A stretch of DNA of 64,000 nucleotides, from NCBI RefSeq assembly GCF_020148105.1, contig NZ_JAHLZE010000004.1:1-64000 (forward strand), in the 5' to 3' direction. The position numbers and the translations under genes are program-made. How positions within the stretch are numbered: position 1 is the stretch's first letter; each line of letters begins with the position of its first letter. This document shows, piece after piece, positions 55,944-64,000 of this stretch. The notes below the pieces were generated by a model. It saw only the letters and a list, made by a program, of their open reading frames with translations. It had not been told where the DNA came from and searched no databases. The DNA comes from Methanobrevibacter sp. TMH8. GTDB lineage: Archaea > Methanobacteriota > Methanobacteria > Methanobacteriales > Methanobacteriaceae.

Positions 55944-57119
55944 TTGAGTTCAAAACCTCGAGAATCACGGATAAAAAAAGTATTTGGAGATGTTCCAAGC
56001 CATATACTTATTTATGCACTAATTGCATTATCAATACTCATTAGTTATGGGATAATTGGTTCTCTTTTAATAATGAAATTAGATATTGTTAATTCAATCT
56101 ATTTTACAATTATTACAATAACCACTGTAGGATATGGAGATATAATACCTTTATTGCCTATACAAAAAATGTTTGCAGTGACTTTAGCTATTGGAGGAGT
56201 CGGACTTATTGCATATGTGTTTGGTTTAACAATATCATTAGTTGGTCAAAGGATTGAAGAATTGAGAAGTGGTGTTAGAATGAAAAGAACTATTAAATCC
56301 CTAAAAGATCATTATATATTATGTGGATATGGGAGAGTTGGGGCCGTAGTTGCAGAAGAATTAGAAAAAAGGAATCAGACAATAGTTATTATAGATAAAA
56401 ACCGAGATATTGTTGAAAATCTTGAAGAAGAAAGTGATATATTGGTTATACATGGAGATGCAACTGATGAAAGTAGTTTACATAAAGCAGGAATTGATAA
56501 TGCAACAGGAATAATATTAGCTACTGGAAGTGATGTTGATAATTTATTTATAGCCTTAACTTCAAGAGAAATCTCAAAAGATATCTGGATTGTTTCAAGA
56601 GCTAGTAAAAAGGAAAATATATCTCGTCTTTATAATTCTGGAGCTAATAAAGTAATCTCTCCAGAAGAAAGTGGAGGTACTGATATTTACTTTGCAGCTA
56701 TCCAGCCAAATCTTGTAAAAATAACAACAAAGCACGACTCCAAAGATATAAAGAAAGAAATGGAAATTATCATAAAATATGGCTGTTCTATTGAAAATAT
56801 TGAGTATCATTATCCTTATTTTAAAGAACCTTTAAAAAGAAAAATAGAAGCTTCCTCTATAGAACAAGTAGATAAATTCTTAGGAAAGATAGATTCAGAT
56901 ATGGATACTAGAGAAGCTCTTGAATCTATTTATGAAATAGTAAATGGAATACATTCTCACTGGGTATCTGGTCCAAACCATGAAACACTAGAAAAAATGG
57001 TAGAAGCACTGAAGAAAGAAAATTTAATTTTTGGTGTTAATTTAAGTCATGACGAAATAATGGAAATAGCTAAAAAATATGGGAAATTCAAAGTCATACT
57101 GAAAAAAGAAGATGAATAG
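55944..57119 (+). CDS. MthK-like potassium channel with RCK domain
   Basis: Two membrane spans (about 20-45 and 73-97) surround the selectivity filter TVGYGD (61-66). A cytoplasmic RCK (TrkA-N) domain starts with ILCGYGRVGAVVAEEL near 120 and DATDESSLHKAGI near 175, and a C-terminal RCK-C-like extension runs to 391. This is the layout of MthK, which is opened by Ca2+ binding to the RCK ring. Ligand here is inferred. Start TTG 55944 with GGTG upstream. Single gene. Confidence 0.92.
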   Translation: MSSKPRESRIKKVFGDVPSHILIYALIALSILISYGIIGSLLIMKLDIVNSIYFTIITITTVGYGDIIPLLPIQKMFAVTLAIGGVGLIAYVFGLTISLVGQRIEELRSGVRMKRTIKSLKDHYILCGYGRVGAVVAEELEKRNQTIVIIDKNRDIVENLEEESDILVIHGDATDESSLHKAGIDNATGIILATGSDVDNLFIALTSREISKDIWIVSRASKKENISRLYNSGANKVISPEESGGTDIYFAAIQPNLVKITTKHDSKDIKKEMEIIIKYGCSIENIEYHYPYFKEPLKRKIEASSIEQVDKFLGKIDSDMDTREALESIYEIVNGIHSHWVSGPNHETLEKMVEALKKENLIFGVNLSHDEIMEIAKKYGKFKVILKKEDE

Positions 57120-57306
57120 TTAATGATATTTAAAAAGAAGATATCTGAAATAAAAATAACTAATAATATTTAAAAATAAAATATATAAAATAAAATAACA
57201 CAAAAATAAAATAATAATAAAATAAATTATAAAAAATTAAAAATAAAAATATTTAAAAATAACTAAAAAATATTATTTTTAATATATTGATGATTTAATT
57301 AATGTA
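57120..57306 (-). terminator. T-rich array after the carbonic anhydrase gene
   Basis: A runs on the plus strand (aaaataaaataataata type) between two convergent genes read as T runs past the carbonic anhydrase stop. Confidence 0.4.
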
Positions 57307-57837
57307 TTAATATCCATTTACTAAAACATCTATTTTTCCTGTGATTGGATCCATGATAAGGCCATGAACTGGGACATCAGCTGGAATAAATGGAGAATTT
57401 TTTATTTTTTCAACTCCTTTTATAACATTGGCCTCTTCAGTCTCAATAGCTCCAATCCATTGACTTATATCTATTTTAGCTATTTCATCAGGAGATATTC
57501 CTTTTTTTAACATATTTGCTTTTAGTTTTTCTGGATCTGCACCAGCCATTCCACAATCATGATGTCCAACTAACATAACCTCCTCTGCTCCAAGAGCAAA
57601 AATAGCTGCTGCAACAGACCTTATAACATCACGATCTAAGACATTATTTCCGGCATTTTTAATAATTTTTGCATCTCCACGATTAATACCCATAGATTGC
57701 TCTAAAAAACCATCAGTAAGACGTGTGTCCATACAAGCTACAATAGCTAACTTCTTTTGAGGCATATGAGATAGTTTAACCTCATCAAATTCTTCTACAA
57801 ATTCTTTATTAGATTCTAATACTTCATTAAGTAACAT
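57307..57837 (-). CDS. cab: Beta-class carbonic anhydrase
   Basis: Zinc enzyme that interconverts CO2 and bicarbonate. Zinc ligands Cys35 (ACMDTRL, with the Asp-Arg dyad two and four positions on), His92 and Cys95 (GHHDCGMA), counted from ATG 57837. About 176 residues, like the Methanothermobacter Cab type. I chose ATG 57837 because GAGGG lies about 8 bp upstream; the frame opens at TTG 57843. It lies beside ftr on the same strand, fitting supply of CO2 for formylmethanofuran synthesis. An inverted repeat surrounds its TATA box. Confidence 0.92.
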   Translation of the reverse strand: MLLNEVLESNKEFVEEFDEVKLSHMPQKKLAIVACMDTRLTDGFLEQSMGINRGDAKIIKNAGNNVLDRDVIRSVAAAIFALGAEEVMLVGHHDCGMAGADPEKLKANMLKKGISPDEIAKIDISQWIGAIETEEANVIKGVEKIKNSPFIPADVPVHGLIMDPITGKIDVLVNGY

Positions 57838-57852
57838 TGACAAACCCTCATT

Positions 57853-57896
57853 AAACGATTAGTTATTAAAATATATAAATCATTCTATCATCGTTT
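57853..57896 (-). promoter_or_regulatory. cab promoter with flanking inverted repeat
   Basis: The TATA box ATTTATATAT (about 57871-57880 on the minus strand) is flanked by AAACGAT (57853-57859) and its exact complement ATCGTTT (57890-57896). One arm lies between TATA box and the RNA start, the other at the BRE side, an arrangement suited to a repressor. Confidence 0.5.
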
Positions 57897-57999
57897 TAAT
57901 TTTTATAAAAATATGATATAAATATAGAGAAATAAAGAAAATTAATAGAAATAAATTATAAAAATAAGGAATAAATAGATTTGATAAAAAATATAAACC

Positions 58000-58090
58000 A
58001 AAAATAGAAAAAATTAAAAAATAAAGTAAAAATAATTAAAAAAAATTAAAAATAAAAATAAAGAAAAATAAAGTAAAATAAATTAGTAAA
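58000..58090 (-). terminator. T-rich array after ftr
   Basis: Dense A runs on the plus strand (aaaaaattaaaaataaaaataaag type) directly past the ftr stop, T runs on its transcript. The cab TATA box lies just downstream, so cab probably has its own start. Confidence 0.45.
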
Positions 58091-58984
58091 TTAGAATAAA
58101 TCTCTTAAATTAATTTTATAAGCACCTAAACTTCCACCATAGTTACCTGCACTGATTTCTTTAACACCAGGAATAGTACAAGCAGCTTTGATACCTTGTT
58201 TCATAGCTTCTCTTACAGATTCTTCATCAATACCATCAATAACAATTTCGTAGATACCATTAACATCTTTTCTAATTTCACTTTCTACAACTTCATCTTT
58301 AAGAGTAACACACATTTTTTCATTAGTAGAAGCATTTAAAAAGTTATATTTATTACAACCTACTTTAGAACCAGAAGCTACAATTCCACCCGGGAAAGGA
58401 GTAATTGTTCCAGGAACTTCATATATTGCATCAACAGCTGCTTCAGCTGCTACAAGTGCATTCATTTGACTATCTGCAAGTATAAAGAAGTTTCCTCCAG
58501 CTACACCATCTTTCATTCCAAATTCGGTTTCTACTAAGAAATCACCAGACATGATAGGAATAGATTGAACAGTTTTTCCACCTACTTCTACTTCTTTCTC
58601 ATATCCATCACCGAAGAATTTTAACTTGAATCCTGCTTTTAATACTTCTTCAGTATCTCCTAATGCATTGAATACTGCAGTAGTTGGAGCAGTTAGTATT
58701 CCCATTCCAATTCTTTCAAGGAGTTCATGATCAAGCTGTTTTTTACTTGAGTTGCAAATCATTATATTATAACCAGGTCTTCCATCAGGAGTTTCAAGGG
58801 GAGAAACATATCCATCTATTCCAGCTTCAGCAGGACATCCGATTACAGAAGTAGCATAACCAGTAGCCTCAGTAGCTGCTACAAGAGCTAATTTTTTAGT
58901 TGCTGCAGTTACAAGTAGTCTAGAAACTTTTATTCCAAAAGCTTCTGCATAAGTATCTTTTATATCTACGCCATTTAATTGCAT
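58091..58984 (-). CDS. ftr: Formylmethanofuran:tetrahydromethanopterin formyltransferase
   Basis: Second step of CO2 reduction to methane: moves the formyl group from methanofuran to H4[66 protein letters not shown] and [22 protein letters not shown] are diagnostic. 297 residues, exactly the family size. GGTG precedes ATG 58984. More G/C-rich codons than in neighbouring genes fit high expression. The gene shows the organism is a methanogen using the hydrogenotrophic pathway. Confidence 0.97.
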   Translation of the reverse strand: MQLNGVDIKDTYAEAFGIKVSRLLVTAATKKLALVAATEATGYATSVIGCPAEAGIDGYVSPLETPDGRPGYNIMICNSSKKQLDHELLERIGMGILTAPTTAVFNALGDTEEVLKAGFKLKFFGDGYEKEVEVGGKTVQSIPIMSGDFLVETEFGMKDGVAGGNFFILADSQMNALVAAEAAVDAIYEVPGTITPFPGGIVASGSKVGCNKYNFLNASTNEKMCVTLKDEVVESEIRKDVNGIYEIVIDGIDEESVREAMKQGIKAACTIPGVKEISAGNYGGSLGAYKINLRDLF

Positions 58985-59479
58985 ATTTTCACCAGTTTAA
59001 AATTTCATTTATTATAAAATAAAGTTTTCTATTTGTTCTTAAAAAAGTAAATCAATTTCCTATTTTCATGCATATTTTATATTATATTTCATGAAATTAA
59101 TATTATCTGGTCTTAAAAAATATCCTTAATATGGGTAAAAGTGCTAATTTTAAATTGAATCATTTAAATATTTAATAATTATTATTTATAAAATTATATA
59201 AGTTTATCATTTAGATAAAATAGATTTAAAAAGATAATTAAGCTAAATATAATAATTTTAATAAATATTTTTATCTTTTATTAATAATAAAGTTAATTTT
59301 ATATAGTAGTAATTAGAAAAGAAGTAAAGATTATTTATAAGCTAAATAAAAAATTAATATATACCAATTAGATTGATTCAGATTATTTTTATAATATTAT
59401 AACATATTTTACATTTTTATAATGTATTTTATTGCATTTTATATTATATTTACACATTAATTTATTTAAGGGATAATAA
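58985..59479. other. Divergent intergenic region of ftr and the YhgE/Pip gene
   Basis: The ftr side holds TATA-like sequence around 59060-59100. The plus side holds a palindrome TACATT-TTTAT-AATGTA at 59410-59426, about 55 bp before the YhgE/Pip start, a plausible operator. AAGGGAT at 59468 is the ribosome site. No gene seen. Confidence 0.45.
59410..59426 (+). promoter_or_regulatory. Palindromic operator candidate before the YhgE/Pip gene
   Basis: TACATT (59410-59415) and AATGTA (59421-59426), six perfect pairs with a 5-bp spacer, in the promoter region. YhgE/Pip exporters are often controlled by TetR-type repressors, but no such gene is adjacent here. Confidence 0.4.
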
Positions 59480-61420
59480 ATGAGACTTGAAAAAGCTTTA
59501 AACATATTTAAGAGTGATATGAAAACTATATTTACTAATCCAGTAGTACTTATAGTTTTATTAGCCATAATATTAATACCTTCTCTTTATGCCATAGTAA
59601 ATATTGAAGCTAACTGGGATCCCTATGAAAATACAGCTAATTTAAAAATAGCTGTTGTAAATCAAGATTTAGGATATTCTGTAAATAATGAAAATCTTAA
59701 TGTAGGAGATATGTTAGTCGATGAACTAAAAGAAAATAAAACTTTTAATTGGGAATTTGTAAGTTATAAAGAAGGAATGGATGGTTTAAATAGAGAAAAA
59801 TATTATGGAATAATTATAATTCCATCGAATTTTAGTAAATCCCTATTATCAATTGAAAGTTTAAATCCCGATAGATCTGAGATAACATTTATTACAAATG
59901 ACAAAATGAATCCTATTGCTTCAAGAATAACAGATACAAGTGCAAATAATATCCAATCAGCAATTAATACAAAGGTAACAAGAACTATTGATGATATAAT
60001 ATTTAATAATTTGTATGATATTGGGAAAATAGCTAAAAGTAATGAAAAAAATTTTAATAATTTAAAAAACTTTTTAAACAATTTAAATAGTAAAACTAGT
60101 AGTATTGGATCATATTTGAGTGATGGACAACACGATATGGGAGTTGTTAGCAATATCTGGTCAAATGTCTATAAAGACTTGCCCCAACTAAAAAAAGACA
60201 CATACAGTCTAAAAAATAATTATGATAACTTATACAATCAAATTTCATCTAATCCTCAAAAAGCTCTAAGTACTGTAAAGCTGATGGAATCAAAAATTAC
60301 AAACACTATTCAAATTTTAAAAATTACTGATGCTTATTTAAATAATTTATACAATTTAACAAATAATGAAGATTTAAAACCTATAATAAAAGATGTTGAA
60401 GAGGATTTATCAATAGCAAATAAGATATTAACAGTTTTGGAAGATATTGAGAAAAATATTGATGATGTTAGCCATAATAAAGGTAATTTAGTCAAACTTA
60501 ATAGTCTAATAAATCAATTAGATAAAAATGTGAATATTCTTAATGATAATAAAGAAACAATTAACAATAAGGTTAATATAGCATCAAAAGGTGTTGATTA
60601 TGCAAATTCTAATTGGCCGATAGCGAAAAACTATATTGAAGAAGCTACAGCTAAAATTAACAGTATAAATTATGATAAATTAGCTCAATTTTCTAATGCA
60701 AATTTAAGTAGTATTGATAACTATTTCCAAAGCCCTGTTGAAGTTAAAGAAAAAAAGTTATATCCTATTGATAATTATGGAGAAGGAGTAGCTCCATTTT
60801 ATATTTGTTTAGCATTATGGGTAGGCTGTGTTATTACATCTGCAATGGTAAGTACAAGATTTAGACCAAAATCAACATTCAACCCCATGAATAGATCTCT
60901 AAATAATAATATCCAAAATTTTGATTCTGAAAGTATATATGTCGGAAGAATGGGATTATTTTTAGTAATTAGCATATTACAATCCTTAATAATCATAATA
61001 GGGTTATTGCTATTAAATTTAAACATTAGCTCGACATTTTTATTTATAATTACAACATTTTATGTTGGATTATGTCTTATGATAACTATATATTCGATAA
61101 TTTCAACACTTGGAAATTCTGGAAAAGCATTTGTTATTGTTCTACTTGTTTTTCAAATTCCTGCAACAGGAGGAACATACCCAATTCAATTACTTCCTCA
61201 ATTTTTCCAGATTATTCATTCATTATTACCTTTAACATATGGTATTGGAGCTATAAGGGAAGTTATGGGCGGTATTTATTGGAGTAATTATATATATAAT
61301 ATTATAATATTATCTATATACCCAGTTGTATCATTTTTAATAACAATATTAATTAAAGAAAAATTAGAAAAATATACAAAATTAATGGAAGAAAAATTAG
61401 ACGACAGCGGATTGTTCTAA
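59480..61420 (+). CDS. YhgE/Pip-type membrane protein (ABC-2 exporter-like)
   Basis: 646 residues. One N-terminal span (about 20-42), a large external region (about 45-430) with NxDxG and predicted coiled coil (190-400, Asn/Lys-rich), then five or six C-terminal spans (about 440-630) of the ABC-2 permease type. QLLPQFFQIIHSLLPLTYGIGAIREVMGG matches the end of YhgE/Pip proteins. Related proteins include phage infection receptors and ESX-like or lipid exporters. No ATPase gene is adjacent. Preceded by a palindrome. Substrate unknown. Confidence 0.85.
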   Translation: MRLEKALNIFKSDMKTIFTNPVVLIVLLAIILIPSLYAIVNIEANWDPYENTANLKIAVVNQDLGYSVNNENLNVGDMLVDELKENKTFNWEFVSYKEGMDGLNREKYYGIIIIPSNFSKSLLSIESLNPDRSEITFITNDKMNPIASRITDTSANNIQSAINTKVTRTIDDIIFNNLYDIGKIAKSNEKNFNNLKNFLNNLNSKTSSIGSYLSDGQHDMGVVSNIWSNVYKDLPQLKKDTYSLKNNYDNLYNQISSNPQKALSTVKLMESKITNTIQILKITDAYLNNLYNLTNNEDLKPIIKDVEEDLSIANKILTVLEDIEKNIDDVSHNKGNLVKLNSLINQLDKNVNILNDNKETINNKVNIASKGVDYANSNWPIAKNYIEEATAKINSINYDKLAQFSNANLSSIDNYFQSPVEVKEKKLYPIDNYGEGVAPFYICLALWVGCVITSAMVSTRFRPKSTFNPMNRSLNNNIQNFDSESIYVGRMGLFLVISILQSLIIIIGLLLLNLNISSTFLFIITTFYVGLCLMITIYSIISTLGNSGKAFVIVLLVFQIPATGGTYPIQLLPQFFQIIHSLLPLTYGIGAIREVMGGIYWSNYIYNIIILSIYPVVSFLITILIKEKLEKYTKLMEEKLDDSGLF

Positions 61421-61476
61421 ATATCATAAACATTTAAAAAAAAAAAAATTAGATAACAGAAGATTGTTTCAATATT

Positions 61477-61560
61477 TAAAATTCTTCTTTTTTTAAAATT
61501 TTTATTCTAATCTTTTTTATCTTTCTTATCTTTCTTATATCCTTTATTCTCTTTATATTA
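61477..61560 (+). terminator. T-run terminator after the YhgE/Pip gene
   Basis: Several T runs of four to seven bases (ctttttttaaaatttttatt, atcttttttatctttctt) on the plus strand past the stop. A short direct repeat atctttctt lies inside. Confidence 0.5.
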
Positions 61561-61594
61561 TTTATTTTATTTATTTATATCCTCAAAAAATTCT

Positions 61595-62743
61595 CTATTT
61601 ATCTCCTTTATCTTCAATATTTTCAATATTTTCTTTATTAACATCTCCAATATCTTTTTTATCATTTTTATCTTCCATGTAATCTAATTCATCAATAATT
61701 TCTTTAACTGTTTCTTCTTCACTAATACTAGTACTATTAATTTTATCAAAAACAGAAGCCCCATAATGAGGCAATATAGCTAACCCAATCATTGTTGTCA
61801 TCCAAAAAGAAATAAGACGTTCAATTACAGTAGCAGCTGCACTTATTGATGGAGAAATTCCAGCAGAACTATAGAATAATATCATAACTCCGTCAACAGC
61901 ACCAAGTCCCCCTGGAAGAAGAGGAATCATACCAATTAAGCTAGCTACTATAAATACTTCACCAATAAGTATTGGATCAACAGTTGCTCCAAAAGCAAGA
62001 AAAACTAAAAATACTCTTAGGATTTCAGTAAACCAAATTAAAAATGAAACTGGAAGTGCATGATAAAGTATTTTCCTATCTTTAAGCATTAATTTCATAG
62101 TTTTTTGAAACCCTGAAATAGCTTTAATAACCTTTTGCTCCAATATTTCTGGATCGATTTTTCTATAGAAAAACTTAATTATTTTAACAAGCCATTTTGT
62201 AATCTTTTTTCCAGCTTTTTGATTAACTGACATATATATTAAAAGGATTAAAGCAACTGTTATTCCCATAACAGAGAGAATAAGGATTGTCAGAACTAAG
62301 GGACTCAGTGAAAAATACAAAATCATTGAAATTATAGTTATAATAGCTAAAAGAAGAAATGGAAAAGTATCCAAAGCCCTATCAGCTATAACTGTTGCAA
62401 AAGCTTCTTCAGAAGGATTATTAGATTGTTTTGCCAGGATATATGCTCTAACAGGTTCTCCTCCACCACGTCCACTAGGAGTTATATTATTAACAGCTAA
62501 ACCTACTAAAACCATTGGAAACAAATTTTTAATACTAATATTAATATTAGCTGTTTTATTTACAATATTCCATCTAAGAGCAAATAAATAATATGTAAAT
62601 ATCTGCATAATTATCGCCAACAGAATAAACCAGAAATTAGCTAACTCAAGTGCATCAATAACTTGATCTATTCCTATAAAATATAGCATAACAGCCAGTA
62701 TAGCTAAACCAATTAATAAAAATATTATTGTCTTATGTTTCAT
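61595..62743 (-). CDS. LPG-synthase-TM/UPF0104 flippase-like membrane protein
   Basis: 382 residues, about eight membrane spans over 1-335, of the lysylphosphatidylglycerol synthase transmembrane family (AglD-like/UPF0104). Visible features: NNITPSGRGGGEPVRAYIL near 86-104 (the conserved PxGxGGxxR loop) and PLLPGGLGAVDGVMILFY near 277. A charged cytoplasmic tail follows (about 345-382, rich in Asp, Lys and Glu). Members move or modify polyprenyl-linked sugars or lipids; here a link with AglB glycosylation is possible but unproved. GTGATG precedes ATG 62743. Confidence 0.85.
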   Translation of the reverse strand: MKHKTIIFLLIGLAILAVMLYFIGIDQVIDALELANFWFILLAIIMQIFTYYLFALRWNIVNKTANINISIKNLFPMVLVGLAVNNITPSGRGGGEPVRAYILAKQSNNPSEEAFATVIADRALDTFPFLLLAIITIISMILYFSLSPLVLTILILSVMGITVALILLIYMSVNQKAGKKITKWLVKIIKFFYRKIDPEILEQKVIKAISGFQKTMKLMLKDRKILYHALPVSFLIWFTEILRVFLVFLAFGATVDPILIGEVFIVASLIGMIPLLPGGLGAVDGVMILFYSSAGISPSISAAATVIERLISFWMTTMIGLAILPHYGASVFDKINSTSISEEETVKEIIDELDYMEDKNDKKDIGDVNKENIENIEDKGDK

Positions 62744-63540
62744 AACATCACAATTAATTAATTCCTAATTCCATCAAAATAAGTTTCAAAAAACCATTAT
62801 TTGATTTAAAATTATTTTATTAAAATATTTTATTAAATTTATTCAATTATCTCTATTTAAATATTTTATCCGAGTATGTTATATAGATATCTTAATTCTA
62901 AATATATATTATCTTAAATTATATCCAAATTATATTTATTTAATTATATTTTAATCATATTTTAATTTGACTATTTGATAATACTAATCATATATAAAAA
63001 TAATGTAAAAAATAATAGTAAAATAATATTAAAAATAAAAGTAAAAATAGAATATATAGAAATATTATAAAAAATATATAAAAAAAATAAAAATAAGATA
63101 AAAATAAGATAAAAATAAGATAAAAATAAGATAAAAATAAGATAAAAATAAGATAAAAAATCAACTTATTATTATATTAATATTATTAATAATATATAGT
63201 TTTAAAATAATATTTTTGTTCAGGTTTTATAAAACAATACATGTTATTATTATAATATATATAAAAAATATATAAAAAAACTTTGAAAAATTAGTTAAAT
63301 TTATATATCTTAAAAATCATTGTAATAATAATGCATAAAATAGATAATATAAAACATATGGTTTTTTCTAAATTAATTAAATTTATTTAAAAATAATATT
63401 TCATTAAAAATACATTTGAATATTAATTTTAATTTAATTTATTAGAATACAAATTTTAATTAATTGAATATTAATTTCATACTTTTTTTAATAATTATTT
63501 ATTTACAAAATTTAAATTTAAATTGGTTGTCTGATGAATT
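62744..63540. other. 800-bp AT-rich intergenic region
   Basis: Contains the 11-bp repeat array (63089-63154) and, near 63505-63520, tttaaatttaaat, a possible TATA region for the TRAM gene. No ORF, RNA gene or strong hairpin otherwise. Confidence 0.45.
63089..63154. repeat. 11-bp tandem repeat, six units
   Basis: Six exact copies of aaaaataagat, counted by aagat at 63095, 63106, 63117, 63128, 63139 and 63150. It lies mid-gap between divergent genes. Simple microsatellite, probably strain-variable. Confidence 0.85.
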
Positions 63541-63572
63541 TTTATGTTATTACTACTTTTGCATTATGTTAC

Positions 63573-63593
63573 GGACTTAGGGAAACCTTGTCC
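63573..63593 (+). promoter_or_regulatory. GNRA-capped hairpin in the TRAM gene leader
   Basis: GGAC (63573-63576) pairs with GTCC (63590-63593), enclosing AGG-GAAA-CCT, a stem with a GAAA tetraloop. It lies 20 bp before the start codon and just upstream of the GGTG ribosome site. The region is much richer in G/C than the rest of the gap. It may be a binding site for the encoded RNA-binding protein. Confidence 0.5.
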
Positions 63594-63612
63594 AAAACTA
63601 GGTGTTATTAAA

Positions 63613-63834
63613 ATGTTTGAAGATAGTTATAATAGACAAGAAGAATTCTCTTGCCCCGTAGAAGTTGGCACAGAGTATGATGTTAAAATCGAAGACCAAG
63701 GTAAATCTGGCGATGGTATTGCTAGAGTAGACGGATTTGTTATATTCGTTCCTGGAGCCGAAGTTGGTCAAGAAGTAAAAGTAAAAGTCAATGCAACCCG
63801 CCGAAAATTTGCTTTCGGTGAAATAGTAGAATAA
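63613..63834 (+). CDS. TRAM-domain RNA-binding protein
   Basis: 73-residue single TRAM domain (five-stranded barrel). [58 protein letters not shown] is all of the domain; the first 15 residues are a flexible start. Small TRAM proteins in methanogens bind RNA and act as cold-induced chaperones in some species. I chose ATG 63613 with AGGTG upstream; the frame opens at 63544, but that part contains the leader hairpin. Codon use is richer in G/C than surroundings, suggesting high expression. Confidence 0.9.
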   Translation: MFEDSYNRQEEFSCPVEVGTEYDVKIEDQGKSGDGIARVDGFVIFVPGAEVGQEVKVKVNATRRKFAFGEIVE

Positions 63835-64000
63835 TACTACTTTATTGGTTTATGACAATTAATAAATAGCTATACTTATTATTTAAAGCAGTATATGTTA
63901 TTTATTAATAAAATTCTTTTTTTATCTAGTAATTTGTCCAATAATTATTTTACTAATAAAATAATTATTAGATATAATTTATTAGATTTAATTATTTATT
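63835..64000. other. 3' flank of the TRAM gene
   Basis: AT-rich, with a T run (ctttttttatc) at about 63916-63926 that may end the TRAM transcript, and an inverted repeat taataattatttta / taaaataattatta at about 63939-63970. No gene seen before the window ends. Confidence 0.4.

Noticed and set aside
63089-63154. CRISPR-like array
   Set aside because: Repeats are 11 bp with no spacers. The same holds for the 8-bp, 27-bp and 62-bp arrays elsewhere; no cas genes are present.

Overview
The window is a stretch of an archaeal chromosome, most probably from a mesophilic, very AT-rich member of the Methanobacteriales such as Methanobrevibacter or a close relative. The evidence is formylmethanofuran:H4MPT formyltransferase (ftr), the archaeal pterin enzyme MptE, TBP, Orc1/Cdc6, aIF6, RNase P subunit Rnp4, ribosomal proteins S3Ae, S19e, L31e, L39e and LX, prefoldin, AglB and a MthK-like potassium channel. 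Shine-Dalgarno sites follow AGGAGGTGAT, and TTG and GTG starts are common. I see no rRNA, tRNA, CRISPR array or intact insertion sequence. Species cannot be fixed from the sequence alone.

Layout. 0.4-1.8 kb: a phosphohexomutase. 1.9-3.5 kb: a small accessory island with a VapC/AbrB-type toxin-antitoxin pair and, next to it, the most unusual locus here. It holds a predicted small RNA (about 3136-3225) and, just downstream, a highly structured leader and a 29-residue membrane peptide (3388-3477) with a perfect Shine-Dalgarno site that can be masked by the peptide's own codons. The 5' and 3' ends of the mRNA are complementary. The layout resembles bacterial type I toxin genes. 3.5-6.6 kb: an ASCH-TPR fusion, a radical-SAM activase and hisC. 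6.8-11.4 kb: minus-strand genes for UDP-GlcNAc supply (phosphoglucosamine mutase, nucleotidylyltransferase/acetyltransferase, gamma-carbonic-anhydrase-like protein) and archaeal phosphoglycerate mutase. 11.9-18 kb: a DUF92 membrane protein, S3Ae, redox flavoproteins, a DUF2178/HTH pair and a methylthio-nucleoside phosphorylase. 18.2-22.7 kb: RtcB RNA ligase and its partner archease with small membrane proteins between them. 23.2-25.3 kb: Orc1/Cdc6 and MptE. 25.8-31 kb: a class V aminotransferase, a secreted zinc carboxypeptidase-like protein, an acetolactate-synthase-like enzyme, a dUTPase-like protein and a tautomerase.

31.1-37.7 kb is the classic archaeal translation and secretion cluster, all on the minus strand in the order rnp4, yhbY, S19e, PDCD5, PP-loop ATPase, L39e, L31e, aIF6, LX, prefoldin alpha, ftsY. 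It joins ribosome biogenesis, tRNA processing, protein folding and membrane targeting. 38-49.7 kb: AK6-type kinase, DRG GTPase, AglB oligosaccharyltransferase, topoisomerase I, a zinc-ribbon protein, a phosphoserine phosphatase fused to a coiled coil, and TBP. 50.3-57.1 kb: CYTH protein, tail-anchored and glycosylation-site-rich surface proteins, sirtuin, SfsA, Nnr and the potassium channel. 57.3-64 kb: beta-carbonic anhydrase beside ftr (both concern C1 entry into methanogenesis), a YhgE/Pip-type exporter, a flippase-like membrane protein and a TRAM protein.

Regulatory structure recurs: a 26-bp palindrome (10-6-10) in three places, operator-like repeats before vapB, the HTH gene, the carbonic anhydrase gene and the YhgE/Pip gene, and long T-rich arrays (read on the minus strand) downstream of minus-strand genes that probably act as archaeal terminators.
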